This document shows positions 22,710 through 33,690 of a stretch of DNA of 64,000 bases, one piece after another; positions within the stretch are counted from its first letter, which is position 1; every line of letters starts with the position of its first letter. The stretch spans positions 28,546,796 through 28,610,795 of the forward strand of contig NC_080690.1 of the NCBI RefSeq assembly GCF_030445035.2, in the 5' to 3' direction. The position numbers and the translations under genes are program-made. Below the pieces are notes generated by a model. That model was not told the DNA's origin. It saw only the letters and a program-made list of their open reading frames with translations, and made no database searches. Source of the DNA: Dasypus novemcinctus. Taxonomy: Eukaryota > Chordata > Mammalia > Cingulata > Dasypodidae.

Positions 22710-23290
22710 TGCATGTCATACATATTGAACACCTATTATATATCAGGCCCTTTGTCAAGAACCACGGATTCAGAGATAAGTCAGAGAAAACCCCTGTTCA
22801 CAAGGAATTCAGATCCCTTCCAGAGAATACTAGCAAATAGATTATCAAAGACTAGGGCAGTAAAAGTTCTGATGGAAATGGGGAAATTTTATAATAATTT
22901 GAATTCAAGAAAGGGGCTGAATAACTCAGGTAGAGGGAGAACAAGTTTTAGGGAAGATCCTTCTCTGTTGATTGCCCTTTGAGAGCCAACTAACAGTCTG
23001 TACCCTGGAGAAATGTACTATCTCCACCTCCACCCCACCAACATTCCGTAAGTAACTCATACTATAAGCAGTGACATAATAAACACATTAAAAGCCAAGT
23101 TGAAGGTAGCCTCTCTTATGCTAAAAGCATAGGAAATGACATGGACTTCCCACCTTGGGACAGTAGGCGAGGTTAGGGAAAGCACTGTAGAAGAGATTAC
23201 AACTGAGTCAAATTTTAAAGAATGAATAGGAGCTGGACAGACAAAGAGAAAGGGAATTTCATTCTAGGAAGAGGCTCATTAGAGCTGGCA
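22710..23290 (-). mobile_element. L2 LINE remnants (approximate, discontinuous)
   Basis: ATTGAACACCTATTATATATCAGGCCC followed by CACAAGGAATTCAGATCCC is the complement of the L2 3' end, split by drift from the consensus. A second stretch at 23190-23290 (TTTTAAAGAATGAATAGGAG) fits the next upstream part of L2. Confidence 0.5.
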
Positions 23291-24984
23291 TATTGATGCC
23301 TCTGCTCTTTCAGAAAGTGTGTTTAAAGTTCTGTTTCCCTCTAAGGAAATGTTGATTCTGATTTGTTAGGGTTTCCTAAAGGCAAGGACTGGAAATGTCT
23401 CAAGGAAAAGAATTAGTAATTCTTTCTTTAACAAAATGAAGGACTCAAAGGAATTACAATGATGCCTTTTCTTTTTGGGATAAGGGGAATTAAGACAAAA
23501 TTCTCACTTCTTCCATAAAAACCAAATGAGGTTTATGTAACTCACAGAATTTCGCAAGGAGAACTAGATGCGGTAAACTTTCTAGTCTTAGGCATAGCAC
23601 CTAGTCAGCACTTAATAGAACTAGTCTCTTCTTTCCCCCTCTACTAGTCTCCCAAACATCTTTTTTTCAGTAAATATTGCCTGAAGTCATTTATATGTCT
23701 GTAAATATCATGACAACATCTACAGAAACTTTTTCAGAAAAAAGATATTCAGTGGAAAAGAAAGTTGTTGTTTGGTATAATATATTCACTTCATTCTACT
23801 CATAGCCCTAAAAGCTAACTCGCAAGAGCCAAGAATACAGATGGATTCCTTCACTCTTGCTTTAATGTACATAATATATAAAAAATGTAATGTAAAGTAC
23901 ATTATCTGGGCTGGTTTGCTTTCTCTTTAACTCATTTTCCAGTATATTTCCATAATTCTAAGAGCAATGTCATTGTTTGATGAAAATAAAACCATGGTTG
24001 AGTTTTCAAAATAGGTAAAAAATTAGCTATAATAACAGCTAGAGCCCTTATAAGGCTTACTATATCCAGGCTGTGTTCTAAGGAGAAGAAGTGGGGGATT
24101 GGTGCAGGATAAGAAGAGGTAAACATGGGTCACAAGGAGTGGAGGAATTTAAAGGGCTTTGCGCAGTCTTGTAGGTCTTGTAGGCTACGACAAGGATGCT
24201 AATCTGTACAATAAGAGAGAACCATAGTGAGGTTCTACAGAGTGCTATGAAGGTAGGGGAGAGGGCTGAGAGAAACAGTTATGCAGTTAACATAAGTGGA
24301 TATGCATTTCTGGAATTTGACTCTAAGGGTGGAATAGCTAGCAAAGTGAGTTCAGATAGACCAGTTAGGGCACTCTTTTAAAAATGTAGTAAGAGATGGT
24401 TGGTGATTAGAAAAGAGCAGTGGCAGCGGTGATACAAATGGATATATTTGAGAAATAGTAAGGTGCTAAAATCAGATGAACTTATAGAGGCATTAAAGGA
24501 TATTTAGAGAGATGGAAGAATCCAGACTAGACTATTAGCTGGGTAGACCACAGTAACATTCACTAAAAAGAAGAACATGGTCAGAACCACTCACCTATCA
24601 GGAAACATGGAATGGGAGAATTCTAAATGGCTCTGAGCAGTATGCATTTACTCATATCTAAACATGATCACATGCTCACCTCTGCACATTCAGGAAGAGA
24701 AAATCTTCATGAAACAGGCACTGTAAAATCTGGGCAACCACCTCCTGCTCCATTTTTACAATGACTGCATAAAAGAAGTCCTCGTTGTTTCTGATCTCTC
24801 AACAGCTAATTCCCTAACTGTCCTGAAATTCAAGTGCAGGCAAGCACAAGTTCTACCTGAAATTCAAGTACAGGCAAGCACAAGTTTTATAGTTCCTCTA
24901 AGAGCAAGGAAAAATAATTCCCCTTTCTAATACTTTATTCATCCCTGAGAAAGTAGAACAGGTAGAGCTACCAGCAACCAGAGA
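23291..24984. other. Non-coding, possibly ancient repeat at 24120-24520
   Basis: The 24120-24520 stretch has the texture of an old interspersed repeat I cannot name. A short tandem duplication at 24822-24889 is listed separately. No exon is supported. Confidence 0.35.
24822..24889. repeat. 34-bp tandem duplication, two copies
   Basis: Copies at 24822-24855 and 24856-24889 both start CCTGAAATTCAAGT and share GCAAGCACAAGTT. They differ at only a few sites, so the duplication is local and not very old. Confidence 0.85.
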
Positions 24985-25110
24985 TACATCCAAAATAATA
25001 TTATCATTTTGTAGATGAGAAAAGTGATGCTCAGAGAGCAGACTACACATGCCCCAAGTCACATAACATTGCTCAATGTTATAATTCTACTGAACTGTCA
25101 GGGATCATGT
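24985..25110 (-). mobile_element. MIR SINE fragment (approximate)
   Basis: Complement landmarks: TTATCATTTTGTAGATGAGA, GATGCTCAGAGAGCAG, and CCCCAAGTCACATAAC. Confidence 0.65.
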
Positions 25111-25844
25111 AACTTAACGGGCAGCATGCAAAGAGAATGTCTTTACATTCTCTCTACACCATCCATTCCAGTCCCAGGACACTTGTGTGGATCAAATGTA
25201 ATATACTCAATCACTAAGTTTGCTTTGATACTTTACAGACCTTGTAAAATATTTGGTAGATTCAGTAATGTCATGGATGTGAGCCAATGCAAAATTCAGT
25301 ATCCCACGATTTAGCTTTTTAAAAACCATTATCTTATGTCCCTTAAGCTGTGATTTTTTAGAGTTCCATTCTTTTAATTTATATTATCAATAGTACTCTT
25401 TGCATTTTGCTTAAGAGTCAAGATTCATATGAAAAGGGAGGTTTGTTTGTTAACTCTTCTGTGTAAGTATGTGTGTGTGTATGTGCACAAATTGAATATG
25501 TCTATTTCACTTTAGAGAATTTAAACTTGTGTACATAATTAGGAGTAAAACTAATGTAGGACATGTCTGTTGAATGAGCTAGTAGTTGATTTACACACAG
25601 AACTGGGTCTGATTTGACTTTATCTTGTACATGAATCTTGAAGGGTCTGCTAAATTCAAAACTGTGCTTCAGGAAAATGGCACACTATTAGACCTTACAA
25701 CTTTGGGCTCTCTCAAAGAGTTGAAACACAACTCAAATGTCAAGACCTACCCTATATATTTGCAGAGAGAGTTAGTTATAGACTGTGACCTTAGCCCAGG
25801 CTTGGCATAGCATTAAGACTTTATGGATTCTAGCCATCAATGTT
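25111..25844. other. Non-coding, short TG run at 25468-25485
   Basis: No supported exon. A small TG-type microsatellite is the only feature. Confidence 0.4.
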
Positions 25845-25990
25845 TATTCCCAAGCTGTGTGGCTCAGGGTAAAATGTGAAAACTCACTGACTCTCACTAT
25901 CCTCACTGGTAAAATGCAAATAATAATCATACTACTTTGCAGTGGTCTTGTAAGGATTAAATTAGATAATGTAATAAAGTTATAACTAAT
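25845..25990 (+). mobile_element. MIR SINE fragment (approximate)
   Basis: Sense landmarks: AGCTGTGTGGCTCAGGG, TCCTCACTGGTAAAATG, and AAGGATTAAATTAGATAATG. Confidence 0.75.
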
Positions 25991-26389
25991 GTTCCAGACA
26001 AAGAGAATAATAGTGTGACTGTTAGCTATGATAATGACAATGATGAATATGTGCAATAAAAAGATGGAAAATATTGGAAGACCTACTTAATTTTCCACAA
26101 ACAAATAATTTGTAATTATGCTACTGGAAAATAAGATTTCTTCATATGTCTAGAATAAGGTAAACCAGGTTTGCAATTGTATTATGAACAATACTTGATG
26201 CCTTCTTTAAAGAATGCAGTTTCTATTTAGGCAGAGAATGTCTTCTGTATGTCTCTCTTTAGTTTTAACTTACTGTTCAATTGTTTAGCATCAGAGCATA
26301 AAAAATTAAATATGTAAAATTAATAATCTGAATATATTATATACTCACTTAAAATGTCATATATAGTCCCAACTAGAACCAGTATTTGT

Positions 26390-27861
26390 TTGTTTGTTTT
26401 TTTTTTTTTATTTTTTTTATTTTTTTATTTTTTATTGACTTTGTAATAATATTACATTAAAAATATATATGTGAGGTCCCATTCAACCCCACCCCCCCAC
26501 CCCCCCTCTCCCCCCCCCCCAATAACACTCGTTCCCATCATCATGACACATCCATTGGATTTGGTAAGTACATCTTTGGGCACCTCTGCACCTCATATAC
26601 ATTGGTTCACATCATGGCCCATACTCTCCTCTATTCCATCATGTAGGCCCTGTGAGGATTTACAATGTCCGGTGATTACCTCTGAAGCACCATCCAGGGC
26701 AGCTCCATGTCCCAAAGACGCCTCCACCTCTCATCTCTTCCTGCCTTTCCCCATACCCTTTGTCCATTATGTCCACTTTTCCCAATCCAATGCCACCTCT
26801 TCTATGTGGACACTGGATTGGTTGTGTCCATTGCACCTCTATGTCAAGAGGAGGCTCAGATTCCACCTGGATGCTGGATGCAATCCTCCCATTTTCAGTT
26901 GTAATCACTCTAGGCTCCATGGTGTGGTGGTTGTCCTTCTTCACCTCCATCTTAGCTGAGTGTGGTAAGTCCAATAAATCAGATTGTAGGTGCTGGAGTC
27001 TGTTGAGGCTCAGGATCTGGCTATCACATTGTCAGTCCAGAGATTCAAATCCCCTAAATATATCTTAAACCCCAACATTAACTGCACCTCCAGCACATTA
27101 GCATGAAAGTCTTATGAAGGGAGATCCCATCTGAGTCCAGATTCATCACACATAAACACCATTTCCAAAGAGGGGCCATCTGCCCTGGTAGTTAACCCCA
27201 TCGGCCATGACCATAACTCCCATGGGTCTCTTTAGCCCTCAAAGGAACTAATATCTGGGGGTTGTATCTGCTTTATCTGTCTCTCTGACTCTGCTCAGTT
27301 GTGCATGAGGGCAAACCTTCTGCCAGCCTCCAGACTCTTTTTTAGAAACTCGTAGCCATATAAACTCATTTCTCCTTTCCATTTCCCCCTTACTTTAGGT
27401 CAAACAGCATTTTAAAGTCATGGTATTTTATGTAGACATGGATATTCTGCTGATCCGCATTGAACCTTCCGTATAAGGTCATTTTCCAGTTGCATCATCA
27501 GTTGGTAGTTGATAGTGGTCCCTCGTTGCCAGGGAGGCTCATCCCCGGGTGTCATGTCCCACGCTGGGGGGAAGGCATTGCATTTACATGCTGAGTTTGG
27601 CTTCGAGACTGGCCACATTTGAGTAACATGAAGGCTAACAGAAGGAAATTCCCAGGCACAAAGTTGCTCTAGGCCTTGTTATTATTTTGGGTTTATCAGC
27701 TCACAAGCATAGTCATTAGTATCAGGGGTTCACTGTTGAACCCTCACTCCCTCCCGGTCCCCACCACTGTACCTGGGAGACTGTCGCTGCTCCCCTAGGG
27801 ACCACGACAGAGCACCACTGGCCAGGAACCCAGTACCCCCCCCTACTGTGGTTTTTAATTG
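26390..27861 (-). mobile_element. 5'-truncated L1, 1.47 kb, 3' UTR, with perfect target duplication
   Basis: A T-rich start, then GTGAGGTCCCATTCAACCCC and a C-rich run, then the long xenarthran L1 3' UTR read backwards. A perfect 16-bp duplication TAGAACCAGTATTTGT at 26374-26389 and 27862-27877 defines both edges. The several frames inside (for example at 26471-27068) are UTR artefacts. The insertion sits at the head of a MIR. Confidence 0.9.
26488..26520 (-). other. G-rich tract in L1 3' UTR, possible G-quadruplex
   Basis: The + strand is a run of C blocks (7, 6 and 12 or so) split by single bases. In the L1 RNA this is a G-rich tract with four or more G blocks. Mammalian L1 3' UTRs are known to carry G-quadruplex-forming sequence. 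Folding is inferred. Confidence 0.6.
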
Positions 27862-27980
27862 TAGAACCAGTATTTGTAAACTCCCTATGTGACCCTGAGC
27901 AAGTTCCTTAAACAAAACGGAGCTCAGCTTGCACATTTATAAAATAAATCAGTAACCTAAATTATCATTAAGTAGCTTTC
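27862..27980 (+). mobile_element. MIR SINE fragment at the L1 right edge
   Basis: Sense landmarks: CTCCCTATGTGACCCTGAGC, AAGTTCCTTAAAC and CATTTATAAAATAAATC. Confidence 0.6.
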
Positions 27981-28589
27981 CATCTCTGAAATGTAATGAT
28001 TATTAAAAACTAATGTTTAAAAAAATGTGGAATAGATTCTTACCTTATTTTCTTTTCCTGAAAACTGATTTTAAAACAGCCCAAGACTTAGCTCCTCTAA
28101 ATGCAATTGGTACTTGAATCCTGAGTCCAAGGAAGGTTTTCTATTGGAGTTAACTTAGAAGAGCTTGTGGTCCATGTGTATCCTTTATAAACACATGTGT
28201 TTCTGTCCTCAGTGAAAATGAATGTATGTCTGATAGAAGGTTGTCAGCTACTGTTAAGCGATGTGATTTATGAATCACTTGTTTTTGGATCACTTGTGGC
28301 ATCATGCATTTTAATTAGTATGATTACAACCTCTGTACCCTCTCTACCTGCCACATAGAAATGAATGTTATTATGTTGCAAGTGACAGTTGTCCTAGATG
28401 AAAAACACCAAACATATCTCAGAAAATGGAGTGATATTCATGGCATGAGTCAAAAACTCAGGAGATTAGAATGAGGAGTCAATTTACATTGAGTCATTAT
28501 TGACATCTCCAATGTCAGTGGTTCAACTCCTATATGAAAAATTGATGAAAGAGGTCATCATTGCCATTTCAGCATCTTGGCACATGCCA
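27981..28589. other. Non-coding, no recognised feature
   Basis: No supported exon or repeat. Confidence 0.5.
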
Positions 28590-28700
28590 TTTTTACTTTA
28601 CACATGTTATTTTATACATTTGAAAATACAAATTCAGATTAAGAGAGGTTAAGATATATTTTACCCCCAAAAAAAATGGGAATCAAATTGAGATCTCTGT
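28590..28700 (-). mobile_element. MIR SINE fragment (weak)
   Basis: Complement pattern TTTTATACATTTGAAAATAC then AGATTAAGAGAGGTTAAG. Confidence 0.4.
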
Positions 28701-28930
28701 GAATTGATGAATATTGTGAATTAATGGAGTTTCCTCTTCAGCAAATTGTACAGTGTTTGCTGTTTTGGTGGACACACAATCAATTGGAGGAGCAAAATCT
28801 TGCTGAACAAATTAAGAAATAATGAATTAAGGGAGATAGAGAAAGCAAAAGAGAAAAATGACAACAAGAAAGGACCTTAAGAAATATAGTCTTGTCAAAG
28901 TAGATGAAAAGAAAGAGGTAAAGAAGGAGC

Positions 28931-29143
28931 AAAGAAGGGAAGAAAGAGGAAAGAAGGGAAGAAGGAAGGGAGGAAAGGAAGAGAGAGGGAAGGAGGGAGA
29001 GAGGGAAGGAGGGAGAGAGGGAAGAAGGGAGGGAGGGAAGGAGGAAGGAAGGAAGGAAGGAAGGAAGGAAGGAAGGAAGGAAGGAAGGAAGGAAGGAAGG
29101 AAGGAAGGAAGGAAGGAAGGAAGGAAGGAAGGAAGGAAAAAGG
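28931..29143. repeat. 213-nt uninterrupted purine tract with (GGAA)24
   Basis: From 28931 to 29143 the + strand contains no pyrimidine. The right part (29043-29138) is a pure GGAA array of 24 units, and the left part is an irregular mix of GAAA, GGGA and GAGA. Such mirror-type homopurine DNA can form triplex structures, and GGAA repeats can bind ETS-family proteins. The Ser-Phe-Leu-Pro minus-strand frames here are artefacts of the repeat. Confidence 0.95.
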
Positions 29144-30815
29144 TAAAAGAAATGCAACAAAAAGTGAAGAAAACTGATGCAGGAGAAGAGATATAAGTCA
29201 AAAAGAAAGTCCCAGATATGGGACTTTGGTATGATGATGCAGAAGGAGAAAGAAGGAGCAAGTCGATTTGCTCATCTGAATGTTAAAATCTAACTGTTTC
29301 CCTCAAGGAATAAGTATTAGTGTCTCTTTTGATCAGCAAGTCAATGTTTCAACTGTGTTATCACTGCCTTCCTTGTGGCTTTTAATAATCATTCTTGAAA
29401 TAGAAATGTTTTTGCAGGCATATTGGGAGATGCTCTTCCCACTTGACTGATTATTTAATACACCCTTAAGCTGTCTGTCTGTCTGCAGGACAAGGTGTTC
29501 ATACAGACTGAAAGCCCAGAGAAAGCAAAGAATGGGACTTGCATCTTAGAGCAAATTAACATACATAATGGCCCTGTCCGTCCACCCTCCCCTCAAATTC
29601 TGTTTGTTGGTTTACACTAAATTTAATCAATCTCTTTTGGAGTTGCTTTCTTCCCCACACATCAGTTTTCTCAGTTTTCTTGAGTTCCTACTAGCTGGGT
29701 GCCAAAAGGAATATGAGGAACACTGCCATCACACAAAAAAAGGGTACCAGTAATGTTGGGCAAAATGTAGCTGTGACTGCTACAGCCCACGAACCAGACT
29801 GCAAATGATAAGGATCTTCTGAAGGTTGGAGATATGTACTGCATTAGGAAAGAGGAAACGATTCCCCCAGAGGTTGAGAAATAGAGGGAAGCTATATGGA
29901 AGGCAAGTATTTACAGGATTCCTGAGCATGGGCCTGATGAAGTAGAGTATTTCAGGCCAAGGGAAACACTTCAAGCTTATTTGGTGAAGGAATTTAATTG
30001 TCTAATTCTGAATATTGGCTGTATGGATTGCTAACCTGAGATAAATCTGAAAATGAGTCCATGCTCAGCTATGATCTAGATGAGTCTGCCATGGATAGAG
30101 AACTGAGGAGGTATTTGTGTTAGCTGCCATATTCAAAGAATTGCAGAAATTTGGTGTGCCAGATCACTGAGTTTGGGGAAGTTGCAAAAAGGGGGTAAAA
30201 GAGATTGGTTAGTAAAGCCTATCTGGGGGCAGTTAAAAAAGAATTGAGGATGTTAGGCTGAGGAAATTATATACTATATCATGTGTGAAAATCCAGTGGG
30301 ACAGACCTAATTCGACTTAAGCTCACAGAGGCTCCGTCTATACCAGCTCAACATTGCCAGTCACTTTACTATTTCTCACTGCAGTTTATTTTTGATGCTG
30401 CATCATGCCTTGTGAACAGTCTGTATTTAATTAATGTGTGTTCCTTGTGTTCCAAGAATCTTCAGTAGGAGTGGTAGGACAGATGTCAGATATCTACATG
30501 ATATTGCACTGTGCTATAAGTACAATAATTGTGGTAGGGAGATTGGGGAGGGGCAGAGGTAGCACAGCTTCTTATAGGCACTGCCTTATCAGTGAGCTAG
30601 ACCTAGATCAGGCAAGATTTCCATATGGATAAATTACAAGGGAAAGTGAGGAGGAAATTCTAGGCTAAAGAAATTAATAACAATATAGAGGAAGGAAAGA
30701 GCAAGGGATGTTGCTGCATGCCTGCCTGACAACACTTGTAGTCACATGTTACATTGGAATGAATTGTACACCTCGAATTATAGTCAGAAAGCACTGATGC
30801 CTAGACCCAGCACTG
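29144..30815. other. Non-coding, no recognised feature
   Basis: No exon or repeat that I can defend. Confidence 0.5.
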
Positions 30816-30819
30816 TGAT

Positions 30820-30965
30820 ATATTCAACGAACAGTTGTGAGTAACTGTTATTTGCCAAGCACTAAAATAGGCTTAATTAAAAGAAAATAATCCATAGAAT
30901 TCAAAGTGCCTGTCCTTGAGCTCCTAGAACTATAATAGGCAGAGCAATAAAGAGATAATAATATA
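30820..30965 (-). mobile_element. L2 LINE fragment (approximate)
   Basis: Complement of the L2 3' end: TGTTATTTGCCAAGCACTAAA and GTGCCTGTCCTTGAGCTCCTAG. Confidence 0.6.
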
Positions 30966-31039
30966 TAGTCAAATAGAAAACATGCTTTCATAATATTTAA
31001 GTGTGATTCAGGCCCTCTGATTCTCTTGCCAAGACTATT

Positions 31040-31190
31040 GTACTCGCGTGTGATTGCAGGCAAGTTACTTACCCTCTCTGCACCTTATTCTCCTGATTGG
31101 TAAAATGAAAATATTAAGAATACTTATTTCATAGGGATTTTAATGGGCAGTCTATAAGTTAAAGGCACTTAATCCAGTGTTCTCTAAATG
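31040..31190 (+). mobile_element. MIR SINE fragment (approximate)
   Basis: Sense landmarks: GGCAAGTTACTTACCCTCTC, GCACCTTATTCTCCTGATTGG, TAAAATGAAAATATTAAGAA. Confidence 0.75.
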
Positions 31191-31212
31191 TTTGTTTTGT
31201 TAGTGTTGCAAT

Positions 31213-31596
31213 TACTTTTTTTTAACATACTTAAAAAAAATTTTAAGATACTTAGATTACATAAATATTACATTAGAAAAAATAAGGGATTCCCATTTAC
31301 TCTGCTCCCTACCCCTCCTACATTTTCTCACATTAACAACAATGTGGTACATTTGTTACAATTGATGAACACATATTGGAACATTGCCACTAAGTGTGGA
31401 TTATAGTTTACACTGTAGTTTATAGTCTCTCCTGCACAATTTTGTAAGTTATGACAAGATATATAATGGCCATCTGTCATTGCAACATCATTCAGGATGA
31501 TTCCAATGTCCTGAAAATGCCCCCATATTACACCTATTTTTCCCTCTCCCTTCCCTCAGAACCTCTGGTGACTGCTGCCTCCACATCAATGATAAC
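31213..31596 (-). mobile_element. 5'-truncated L1, older 3' UTR subfamily
   Basis: T-rich start, GGGATTCCCATTTACTCTGC, and the same TTTGTTACAATTGATGAACA block as the L1 at 21711. The target duplication was not resolved, so the right edge is approximate. Confidence 0.75.
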
Positions 31597-31776
31597 TGAT
31601 ATCCTTGCCTTGCCTTTTCCACTCCATACTTCACCCAACTTTCAGGGCTATATTTTTAAAAGGCTATCATGGACATGATATATATACATATGCTGGTATT
31701 TTTCAACATGAGAGAGACTTAGTAAACTAATGTTCAAGTTTCTTAGCCTGGCTGATAAGGTCCCCATGAGCTGGTT

Positions 31777-33471
31777 CAAAAAAATTTTTTTTGAGGGTTT
31801 CTGATGTTGGAGTTTTGTTTTGTTTTTTCTTTCTCTTTATTTGTTTTTAAATGTTATAATAAAAAAATATAAGAGTTTCCCCTATACCTCCCACTGCCCT
31901 CACCCCACTCCTCCCACATCAAAAACCTCTTTCATCATCATTGCCCATTTATTTCTTTTGGTGAATACATTTTGGAGCACTGCTGCACCACATGCAAAAT
32001 GGTTTACATTGCATTTTACACTCTCCCCCAGTCCACCCAGTGGGCCATGGCAGGACATACAATGCTAGCATCTGTCCGTGCAGTACCACCCAGGACAACT
32101 CCAAATCCTGAAAATGCTCCCATATATCTCTTCTTCCCTCTCCTACCCTCAGCAGCTACTATGGCTACTTTCTCCATATCAGTGCTACAATTTCTTCCAT
32201 TACTAATCACAATAGTTCCATAGTAGACCATCAGTAAGTCCACTCTAATCCATACTCTATTCCTCCATCCTGTGGACCATGGGATAGTTATGTCCACTCC
32301 ACCTCTATATCAAAGGGGGACTTAGATTCCACATGGATGATGGACACAATTCTCCTGCTTGCAGTTGTAGGCACTCTTGGCTCCCTGGTGTGGTGGTTGA
32401 CTTTCTTCACTCCCCAGTTAGCTGGCCAGGGTTAAGTCCAATAAACCAGAGGGTAGGAGTTGCAAGTCTGCTGAGGCTCAGAGCCTGTCTGTCAAATGGA
32501 CAGTCCAGAGATTCAGGTCTCCTGAGTACATACTAATCCCAGTGCCAACCAAAGTTTCAGTAAAAGTGACAGAAGAGGCATGTGTAGAAAGATCACATCT
32601 GAGTCCAACTCCATCACAGTCAGGAACACAAACTCCAAAGGTGAGTAAACTGACATGGCACTGAACTCCAGAGCCATCTGCCATGACCATAGAACCTGTG
32701 GGTTTCTGTAGCCCTCAGGAGAACCAGTACCTGGGGTTGTATCTACTTTGACTGTCTCTGCGACCATGCTGAAGCACGCATAAGCGCAACTTCTCTGATG
32801 CCGTCCTGACTCTTTTTTGGAGACTCATAGTTTTAGACCACAGAGGGGCTCAACAATGGCAGGGGAGGAATCCTGGTGTGGGGTGTTTTTGATGGGAGGT
32901 ACATGGTTGGGAGGGTGTTCCCTAGGGCATATATATAGGACACATAAAAATATTTGGATATTTTCATAGTAGTTACAGTTAAAAATGACAATTGAAAGAG
33001 TGTTGAATTCCTAGCCAGGGGAAGTCTCTTACATTCCGCAATGGAAAAGCAACAATCCCCCAAGTGCAATGGCAAAGACTAATAAAGAGGGATGGTCCAA
33101 CAATGAGCCCTTGATACGGATGGCTATGCTTATGAGCCTGTGTGCCTGATATATGAATTAGGCCTAGAGCTGCAGAGTGCCTAAGAATTACCTCCTGAGA
33201 GCTTCCATATTGCTAAAATGTGGCCACTCTCTAAGCCAAACTCAGAATGTAAATGCATTACCTTCCCCCCAGCATGGGACATGACTCCCAGGGAGCAGCC
33301 TCCCTGGTGCCAAGAGATTACAACCAAGCACCAGTTGATGATGTAACTAGAAAGAGATCTTGACTATAAGGGTCAACTCAGACCAGCAGAATATCTCAGC
33401 CTACATGTAATATCAGGTGGTAGAAACTGCTTTTTGACCTTGAATAAAAGGGGGAAATGGAAAGGACAAAA
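31777..33471 (-). mobile_element. L1 insertion with 5' inversion
   Basis: Left part 31777 to about 32832 is the minus-strand L1 3' UTR. From about 32833 to 33471 the sequence flips to + orientation and carries the adjacent upstream part of the same 3' UTR, ending just short of where the left part begins in the element. This is the signature of twin priming. A 9-bp duplication GAGCTGGTT at 31768-31776 and 33472-33480 bounds the whole. Between the long T run and the duplication is a short non-L1-like segment with a second T run (31777-31815). Confidence 0.8.
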
Positions 33472-33559
33472 GAGCTGGTTTAATTTAACCTTTTCCATAC
33501 ATGACACACCACTCTCACCTTGTTTTCTCGAATGCATCCTACATTCCAGCCACACCTGA

Positions 33560-33690
33560 CTACTTGTCAGAGAAGTTCAGTGACTTTCCCCTGTTAGAAG
33601 GTTCCATGGATATTCAGAGGTTAAGTGACACCTCCAAGGATGCTTTCTGATTCCTAAGTCTTTATCACTTAGATTAGTCCATTCTGCCGC
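33560..33690 (-). mobile_element. MIR SINE fragment (approximate)
   Basis: Complement landmarks: ATTCAGAGGTTAAGTGACACC, CCAAGGATGC, then CCTAAGTCTTTATCAC. Confidence 0.5.

Noticed and set aside
26471..27068. Frames of 102-162 codons on + and 104 codons on -
   Set aside because: They lie wholly inside the 3' UTR of an L1 with defined edges.
28780..29261. Three overlapping frames of 112-144 codons with repeated Ser-Phe-Leu-Pro or Lys-Glu-Gly-Arg
   Set aside because: They are translations of the GGAA array and purine tract, with no domain or codon bias.
20954..33471. Uniform minus-strand orientation of L1 3' ends as an orientation bias against CDH8
   Set aside because: These copies lie upstream of the probable promoter rather than in the gene, and the count is too small.
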